17,924 nt of DNA from RI-242 sp038246255 (lineage in GTDB: Bacteria; Planctomycetota; UBA1135; GCA-002686595), in assembly GCA_038246255.1 (NCBI GenBank), contig JBBRWC010000084.1, positions 1 through 17,924 on the forward strand, given 5' to 3'. The translations under genes and the position numbers were made by a program. Shown here one piece after another: positions 14,611 to 17,924 of this stretch. The notes beneath the pieces are model-generated. The model made no database searches and was not told where the DNA came from. It saw nothing but the letters and a program-made list of their open reading frames with translations. Every line of letters starts with the position of its first letter. The stretch's first letter is position 1.

Positions 14611-16776
14611 TCAATCGACTTCGAGCAACGCGCGCGCCGCGTCGAGCGCTTGTGCGTCGATCGGAAGCAGGCGCGTCGCGCTATCCACGTCCAACGCCAC
14701 TTCGCCCACCAAAACGACACGCCGTTCGGTGCTCGTCACCCGCGCCAACCAGACCTCCGCACGCGCGGGCCCCTTGAAGCGCGGAAAAAGCACGAGCCGT
14801 CGCTCGCCCACGAACCAATGGGGCTCGCGGTCGGCGGTGCGTTGCGCAGCGCCCTTTGCCGCCGCGGGCTGAAGTCGCACGCCGAAGTCGAAACCTGTCC
14901 CCACGTCGTACGCGCCACCCAGTTCCGCGGGCAGTTCCAGTTCGAGCCGCGGCGCGCGCTCCAGCGCCACGACGATGGGGCCCGGCGCAACCAAACGCAG
15001 CGGAGTGTCGAGGAACAAACGTGCGCCCGCGACAACATCCAAACCCTCGGGCGGGACCTGGACACGCACCACTGCGCCGTCGGATTGCATGCCGCCCGCA
15101 CCGCTTGGCGGCGCGATGAAACCACCGTCCACCGGCCGAATGGAGGCGTTGGATGCTGCGGTGGAGCGCTCCACCAGCTGCACCATGACGGTTTCGACCG
15201 CGGAGCTCCACTCCACATCCCCCAAGTCGATTCCACCCTCGTGCGGCACCTCGAAATCCGCGATCCGCCAGTGCGCGAGCCGTCCGTGGTCGAGCACGAA
15301 CAACGACGAAGGACCCGCGCGCGCGCCGTCGATGCGAAACGGTGTCGCGCCGTTCCCCAACATCAGAATCGTGTGCGGCGCGGCCGCTGGGTCGGCGCTG
15401 CGAACTTCCAGCCGCAACACGACGGGCACGTCCGCGGAATCGCGACCGGCGCCCGACGGCGCGCGCAGCACTCCGGACACGGAGGCGCCCGCGCCAAGCG
15501 CGAGTTCGACGTCGAGCGCTCCAAGCGGCGCCCGCTCGATCCACGCGGGCCCGTGCCCCGGCGCGCGCGCAACCAGCGCCACATCAAAAAGCGGCGGATC
15601 GCCGCGCATTTCAAAGCGGCCCAGCGGGTCCGTGCCGACCACCTCGAAGGGCACCATGGTCTCGCCCATGCGCAGGGCGGGCCGCGGCTCCAATCCGACG
15701 GCTGCACCTTCGATGCCACGCCCCTGTGCATCCACCACGCGACCGGCGAGCAGCAGCGGTGGCTGCTCGAGCCGCAGCACTCCAAGATCGTTGGCCCCCG
15801 GCTGGATCGCGGCCACACGGAAGCGAGCGCGCTCGGTTTGGTGCACGGGTCGGCCCATCGTCGACAGCGACAGCTCAAACTCGGGCGGCGGCGCGTTCCA
15901 GCGAAGCTCGAGCTCGATTTCGCCGGACGCATCGACGCGGGCTCGCGCTGTAGGCGCCGCTTTCCGACCGTTGACAAAGATCTCGGCGCGGATTCGGGCC
16001 CCGACAGGAGGTCGGCCGTCGGAAAGGGCGATGCGCGCGTTGAACCAGGATCCGAGTGAGCGCGGGTGGAGCTCCACGCGCACGCTTTCGCCGTCCGCCT
16101 GCGGTCCCTCGAACTGCGAGGGCCGCATCCGTACACCTTCGGGCCCGACGAGCGCAAAGGTGTGGCCAAGGTGCACAGGTTCCAGGCGCAGGACACCCTT
16201 TTCCCAGTAAAGCGGAAGCGGGGTTTCGTCGAATCCCGGCATCTCGATCGTGTACTCCCCCGTTTTGGCGTCTGCGGGGAACACAAACTCGAGCGCTCCG
16301 CAGGGCGGCAGTTCGAACTGCGCGTTCGGATCCCCTTTTGCCCCGCGCCCAAGATCGATCGTCTGCGCGTGCCCACCGCCACCGACCCAACTCGCCTCGA
16401 CGTCCATCGGCTGCAAGGTTCGCCAGTCGGGATCGAAGCGCACCACCCCCATGCCATCGCCGTTTGTCAACAGGACCCTGCCATCGGATCCGCGCACCGT
16501 GACGACCAGGCCGGGCACCACGCGTCCGTCGGCGCCGACACACTGGAAAGCCCCCCACGACAACGGTTGCGCCTCTTGCGTGCGAGCCGTGCTCGGCGCA
16601 CGGGCTGTCGCCGCCATGCTGTCTTGCACGTCGAACTCCGTGTCCGCTGGCGTTTGCTGCTCGGCAGCCGTGGGCAACGTCGCGCTCGCGCGCGGAGTGG
16701 GATCCGAACAGGCGCTCAAAACGCTAAGAAGAAGCGCGGCTGCAGCGATCCGCACACCGAGGTGTCGCGGGGCCAT
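14611..16776 (-). CDS. Large lipoprotein with carboxypeptidase-regulatory-like beta-sandwich repeats
   Basis: This 721-residue protein has a lipoprotein signal peptide: MAPRHLGVR, a hydrophobic stretch, and lipobox VLSAC with Cys23 as the lipidated residue. A linker rich in Ala/Thr/Pro (24-72) follows. The remainder is a chain of beta-strand domains. The clearest, about 341-425, has LLLAGRVVDAQGRGIEGAAVGLE, then TDPLGRFEMRGDPP and ARAPGHGP, the pattern of carboxypeptidase-regulatory-like / Cna-B-type domains. Other weaker repeats have phrases such as 'GADGRVVPGLVVTVRGSDGRVLL'. These folds support cell-surface display and binding rather than catalysis, and no active site is visible. The start ATG overlaps the stop of the upstream gene by one base, so the two are probably co-translated. 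The gene ends 22 bp from the convergent propeller gene. Confidence 0.8.
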   Translation of the reverse strand: MAPRHLGVRIAAAALLLSVLSACSDPTPRASATLPTAAEQQTPADTEFDVQDSMAATARAPSTARTQEAQPLSWGAFQCVGADGRVVPGLVVTVRGSDGRVLLTNGDGMGVVRFDPDWRTLQPMDVEASWVGGGGHAQTIDLGRGAKGDPNAQFELPPCGALEFVFPADAKTGEYTIEMPGFDETPLPLYWEKGVLRLEPVHLGHTFALVGPEGVRMRPSQFEGPQADGESVRVELHPRSLGSWFNARIALSDGRPPVGARIRAEIFVNGRKAAPTARARVDASGEIELELRWNAPPPEFELSLSTMGRPVHQTERARFRVAAIQPGANDLGVLRLEQPPLLLAGRVVDAQGRGIEGAAVGLEPRPALRMGETMVPFEVVGTDPLGRFEMRGDPPLFDVALVARAPGHGPAWIERAPLGALDVELALGAGASVSGVLRAPSGAGRDSADVPVVLRLEVRSADPAAAPHTILMLGNGATPFRIDGARAGPSSLFVLDHGRLAHWRIADFEVPHEGGIDLGDVEWSSAVETVMVQLVERSTAASNASIRPVDGGFIAPPSGAGGMQSDGAVVRVQVPPEGLDVVAGARLFLDTPLRLVAPGPIVVALERAPRLELELPAELGGAYDVGTGFDFGVRLQPAAAKGAAQRTADREPHWFVGERRLVLFPRFKGPARAEVWLARVTSTERRVVLVGEVALDVDSATRLLPIDAQALDAARALLEVD

Positions 16777-17924
16777 TACGGGCGGTCCCCGTCAAACTGC
16801 CATTCCACCGCATTGTCGCCCACGCGGATCTCGCGCCATTGCGCCGCGCCGCCTGCGGCTGCCGTCGCGCGAACCCAAAACCGCTCCCGCAGCGGCGGCG
16901 TAGGTGGCACGCGGACTTCGAACACGCCGTCCGCGCGGGAACGCGCGCTCCAAAGAGGCGTCGTGCCGCCCTCGCCGTCTGGCGGACGCTGCGCAAAGCC
17001 CTCGAGCGTGGCTTCGACGAGAGCCGACCCATTCGGAGCGCGCAGCGTCCCTGCACAAATCAACGGTGCCGGGGGCAGCACGAGATCACCCAACTGCTGC
17101 GCTCCCGCGGCGAGCCCCGCGAGGTCGATTTTCGCCCAGCGCCGGGGTTGCCATACGCCGGGGGAGGATTCGTAAGCCGCGGCGTCGAGCTCCAGCACGA
17201 GCGTGTCGGCGCGCAGGGCCGCGCGGTCAACCTCGATGCGCACAAGGCCACCCTCGTCGATCCGCCACTTCGGCGCGCTCCACTCACCCCCTTCCCAACG
17301 CAACACCACCGCGAGGGGGCCGCCACCCGGAAGCGGCAGGCCCGCTTCATCCACCAACCGCGCGCGCAATCGCGGTGGCAGTTCGGGAAGACGCCATGCC
17401 TGCGTGACCTGCTCGCCGTCCGTCGACGGGCCGACAAAGCGCGGGCCCTCCAACGCTTCCGACCACCCTGCCGTGACCACACGCAGGTGGAGCCCACATC
17501 CGATGCGCTCGAACCGCACCCTACCGTTTGCGTCGGTTTCGCCCGAGCGCTCGGCAAAATGGGCAGCGCCGGGCGCGCGCGCTGCGAAGAGCAACACTTC
17601 CAGGCCCGCGGCCGGTACCGGCGCTTCACCGGCGGTCAGCACGGCGAGTTCCACCGCACCTAGCGGCGGCAATCGGAGTTCGAGCGGTCCATCCGGCGGC
17701 TTGGTGAGTGCGAACCCGGGCAACGCCTCCGCGACGACGTCGCACTCGACGCGCCACAGGTGCGTCGTGCGGCGGAAAAACTCGCCGCTGTGGTCCTTGA
17801 GCACCGCGTTGCCCGTGGAGTCCGTGTCCGCCGTGCACAACTCCAAGGGCAGACCCGGGGGAGCGCCCGCGACCTGCGCTGCTCGCCCGCGCACGGCCAC
17901 ACGCACCCCGGCGGCGGGCGACCC
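16776..17924 (-). CDS. Beta-sandwich protein, carboxypeptidase-regulatory-like, running off the right edge
   Basis: The minus-strand frame is open to the right edge. A GTG at 17906 is possible, but the codons before it read GSPAAGVRVAVRGRA, the middle of a typical strand motif, so the real start lies outside. At least 383 residues are present. They consist of beta-strand repeats with 'TDANGRVRFERIGCGLHLRVV', 'RARLVDEAGLPLPGGG', and near the end 'AGTLRAPNGSALVEATLEGF' with 'ADGVFEVRVPP', the plan of carboxypeptidase-regulatory-like domains. The protein ends in WQFDGDRP. Its TAA shares its last base with the next gene's ATG (TAATG), showing that the two form one transcription unit and are likely translationally coupled. 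Function unknown; probably another envelope protein of the same kind as its partner. Confidence 0.7.
   Translation of the reverse strand, partial: GSPAAGVRVAVRGRAAQVAGAPPGLPLELCTADTDSTGNAVLKDHSGEFFRRTTHLWRVECDVVAEALPGFALTKPPDGPLELRLPPLGAVELAVLTAGEAPVPAAGLEVLLFAARAPGAAHFAERSGETDANGRVRFERIGCGLHLRVVTAGWSEALEGPRFVGPSTDGEQVTQAWRLPELPPRLRARLVDEAGLPLPGGGPLAVVLRWEGGEWSAPKWRIDEGGLVRIEVDRAALRADTLVLELDAAAYESSPGVWQPRRWAKIDLAGLAAGAQQLGDLVLPPAPLICAGTLRAPNGSALVEATLEGFAQRPPDGEGGTTPLWSARSRADGVFEVRVPPTPPLRERFWVRATAAAGGAAQWREIRVGDNAVEWQFDGDRP

Overview
The window is GC-rich, densely packed bacterial DNA with strong G/C at third codon positions. The protein types suggest a Planctomycetota-like organism. There are large secreted proteins built from a sugar-dehydrogenase beta-propeller plus a PKD domain and a common C-terminal module, a sulfatase-superfamily protein, and lipoproteins with carboxypeptidase-regulatory-like beta-sandwich repeats. 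No rRNA, tRNA, CRISPR array, integrase or insertion sequence was seen. The taxonomic guess is an inference from protein style and was not tested by search.

Layout. Bases 1 to about 120 encode, on the minus strand, a fragment that reads like an internal part of a GlpA-type FAD oxidoreductase. It meets a plus-strand fragment (about 101-790) that is the C-terminal part of a secreted protein, so both genes are broken at the same place. Next on the plus strand come an intact FAD-dependent dehydrogenase of the COG2509 type (833-2521) and a sulfatase-superfamily protein (2726-4792). The sulfatase's apparent lipoprotein signal peptide (2594-2722) is cut off from it by one in-frame TAG. A 1-Cys peroxiredoxin (4833-5462, minus) converges on the sulfatase and diverges from an exported protein of unknown function (5555-6868, plus).

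Bases 6870-8528 hold a minus-strand gene whose coding signal jumps between all three minus-strand frames, so it is either a decaying pseudogene or poorly resolved sequence. It contains a degenerate 10/12-bp tandem repeat. A perfect 10-bp GC hairpin lies between its start and the next gene.

The right half holds two paralogous secreted sorbosone/glucose-dehydrogenase-like beta-propellers (8651-12124 and 12684-14588). They flank a small minus-strand zinc-ribbon protein with a C-terminal membrane anchor (12152-12637). The longer propeller also carries a PKD-like domain and an internally duplicated domain. Both end in the same kind of C-terminal module, which resembles the end of the fragment at 101-790. 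Finally, two minus-strand genes overlap by one base: an upstream beta-sandwich protein that runs off the right edge (16776-17924) and a lipoprotein (14611-16776).

How the genes work together is mostly unknown. The common theme is envelope and extracellular work: sugar oxidation or carbohydrate binding, sulfate- or phospho-ester hydrolysis, and surface lipoproteins. I see no sign of a defence system, a biosynthetic cluster or a mobile element. The most noteworthy items are the split sulfatase leader, the multi-frame broken gene, and the shared C-terminal module.
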